Positions 62,721 through 64,000 of a stretch of 64,000 nt of DNA are shown piece after piece. How positions within the stretch are numbered: the stretch's first letter is position 1; every line of letters starts with the position of its first letter. Made by a program: the position numbers and the translations under genes. The notes beneath the pieces are model-generated. The model saw only the letters and a program-made list of their open reading frames with translations, ran no database searches and had not been told where the DNA came from. Source of the stretch: Vampirovibrio chlorellavorus (lineage in GTDB: Bacteria; Cyanobacteriota; Vampirovibrionia; Vampirovibrionales; Vampirovibrionaceae); assembly GCA_003149345.1 (NCBI GenBank), contig QFWI01000008.1, positions 186,001 through 250,000 on the forward strand, in the 5' to 3' direction.

Positions 62721-63058
62721 GGGTACTTTGGGGGCTCTTTCTGACGATTACTGCACAAATTCCCAACCTCAACTCACACGGGCCAGCCGTCGCCCGACCC
62801 CCGGCGGGGTACGGTTCATCTGTTATTGTAGCCCTTTTTCAAAGCGGGAGGAAGAACCACCCCATTACAGGCAGGGCGCCTGGCCCATGGAGACCGCTGA
62901 GCCCCGGCGTCCGGCATGCGCTGTAGGCCGCCCCTTGTTAAAAAGGCAAGACAAGGGCCGCCAAAAGTGCTAAGGTAAGCAATGCGAATGTTCTTTCGAG
63001 GCTTCAGAATGCCAATTGAACGCGCTATCGCCTCCCCAGAAAGCTGTCCTCCCTGTGC
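62721..63058. other. divergent intergenic region GNAT / dinG
   Basis: This 338-base gap lies between divergent genes. I saw no convincing paired promoter boxes, LexA-type palindrome, RNA gene or repeat. A plus-strand open frame from 62719 has no ribosome site and no recognisable sequence. Confidence 0.35.
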
Positions 63059-64000
63059 ATGAACATTCTTGAAAAATACTTTGAGATTTTAAGGCAGTTC
63101 AATCATTACGAGCCTCGCAAGGCCCAGGAAACCATGGTGGCCCGGGTGGCTCAAAGCATTGAACTCAAACAAACGCTGGTGGTGGAAGCGGGAACCGGTT
63201 CCGGCAAGTCATTCGGCTACCTCATTCCGGCCCTGTTTCAGGAACGGCTGGACGGGGAAGGCAAAAAAATGCCAGTGGCCATCTCCACGGCCACCATTGC
63301 CCTGCAAGAGCAATTGCTGCAAAAGGACATTCCCTTTTTGGCCAAGGCCGCCGGGCTGGATCAGCTCAAGGTCAAGCTGGTCAAAGGCCGGGGCAATTAC
63401 CTGTGCATCCAAAAACTGACTGAGGTGGAACGGCAAGTAAAAACCAACTCTTCGGAATTTCTGCATATCAACTACCTGAAAGCCGAGCTGCAACGGGGCT
63501 GGAACGGGGACATCGCCGAGCTGGAATTCTCCATCCCCCAAGAGTTGTGGAAAGAGATCCGCTCGGATTCCGAAGATTGCCTGGGACGCCGCTGCCGATT
63601 CTACGATCAGAACCCCTACCGGCAGGCCAGAGAAGACTTGGATCAGGCTGATGTGCTGATCGTCAACCACGCCTTGTACTTGCAGGATTTATCAGCCGCC
63701 CAGAGCTTGCTGCCCCCACACCAGGTGGTTATTTTTGATGAAGCCCACCAGATCAAGCACTACGCCTTGGGGGCCTTTACCGTGCGCATTGGCAAATTCG
63801 CCACCCAAAAGCTATTGCAAAAAATCCATCGCCGCCTGCAACCCCTGCCGGAGCATTTCCATCACCTCATTATGGAATCGGAAGCGGCCATTTTTGAATG
63901 GTTATTCCGCTCAGAGAACAGCGTATTTCGCCTGTACCCGGATGAACTATTCCTGTACATCATCAAAAAGCACATTCAGGTGCTGCAAGATCTGGAACAG
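63059..64000 (+). CDS. dinG: DinG-family helicase (3' end outside window)
   Basis: The 314 visible codons form the N-terminal part of an XPD/DinG-type DNA helicase. Walker A is EAGTGSGKSFGYL, motif Ia is ISTATIALQEQL, and the DEAH box is VVIFDEAHQIKHYA. Between them lies the region that normally holds a 4Fe-4S cluster: cysteines occur in NYLCIQK, EDCLG and RRC, but the fourth expected cysteine reads Asn. The cluster may therefore be absent or three-ligand. ATG 63059 is the first sensible start, though its ribosome site is weak. Confidence 0.85.
   Translation, partial: MNILEKYFEILRQFNHYEPRKAQETMVARVAQSIELKQTLVVEAGTGSGKSFGYLIPALFQERLDGEGKKMPVAISTATIALQEQLLQKDIPFLAKAAGLDQLKVKLVKGRGNYLCIQKLTEVERQVKTNSSEFLHINYLKAELQRGWNGDIAELEFSIPQELWKEIRSDSEDCLGRRCRFYDQNPYRQAREDLDQADVLIVNHALYLQDLSAAQSLLPPHQVVIFDEAHQIKHYALGAFTVRIGKFATQKLLQKIHRRLQPLPEHFHHLIMESEAAIFEWLFRSENSVFRLYPDELFLYIIKKHIQVLQDLEQ

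Noticed and set aside
62719..62973. 84-codon plus-strand frame upstream of dinG
   Set aside because: No ribosome site, arginine/proline-rich composition typical of chance frames in GC-rich DNA, and no recognisable motif.

Overview
The window looks like chromosome from a Gram-negative, flagellated relative of the Cyanobacteria. My best guess is the non-photosynthetic Vampirovibrionia (Melainabacteria), close to the algal predator Vampirovibrio. This is inferred from gene content: an OmpR-family regulator with a C-terminus very like cyanobacterial RpaB, lipid A genes (lpxI, lpxB), futalosine-route menaquinone genes (mqnE, mqnA), CheD and FliO-domain proteins, and a family 6 glycoside hydrolase. 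GC is moderate, genes are closely packed on both strands, and no rRNA, tRNA, CRISPR array, transposase or prophage was recognised.

Layout. 1-1.3 kb: end of a Tad/Flp pilus cluster (minus strand). 1.5-9.9 kb: mixed genes, including acylphosphatase, a PDZ protein, leucine dehydrogenase, a cysteine-cluster protein, the RpaB-like regulator and a lipoprotein. 10.1-17.7 kb: a candidate structured RNA, then the trehalose/glucan operon treZ-malQ-treY, in which treY has no ordinary start codon. 17.7-20.9 kb: two putative metalloproteases, a fold-back repeat and cysE. 21.2-25.1 kb: lineage-specific genes of unknown function, including a protein with three 21-residue repeats. 25.3-29.0 kb: radA with sugar-nucleotide and glycosyltransferase genes. 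29.1-32.4 kb: HDOD, CheD and FliO-domain genes. 32.6-35.3 kb: ftsZ with a long foldable leader, then mtnA. 35.4-38.1 kb: leuC, a VOC protein, leuD and bolA. 38.3-42.1 kb: a thioredoxin-like protein, an exonuclease, lpxI and lpxB. 42.5-47.7 kb: five tandem pilin-like genes with conserved N-termini and divergent C-terminal heads. 47.8-50.5 kb: a pentapeptide-repeat protein and treT. 50.8-57.7 kb: cysK, mqnE-mqnA-rsgA, and a prenyl synthase, PAP2-like and GH6 group. 57.9-64 kb: a BlaI-like repressor, the two CoA-transferase subunits, a PqqD-like/PRMT-like methyltransferase with a GNAT protein, and the start of dinG.

How it fits together. Trehalose can be made by two routes encoded here: TreY plus TreZ from glucan chains, supported by MalQ, and TreT from nucleotide-glucose. 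CysE and CysK complete cysteine synthesis. The pilin-like array, the Tad pieces and a membrane-anchored or secreted GH6 enzyme would suit an organism that attaches to and degrades algal cells, but that link is inference. A roughly 147-bp inverted-repeat element occurs as two good copies and one decayed copy, and a different fold-back element lies beside cysE.
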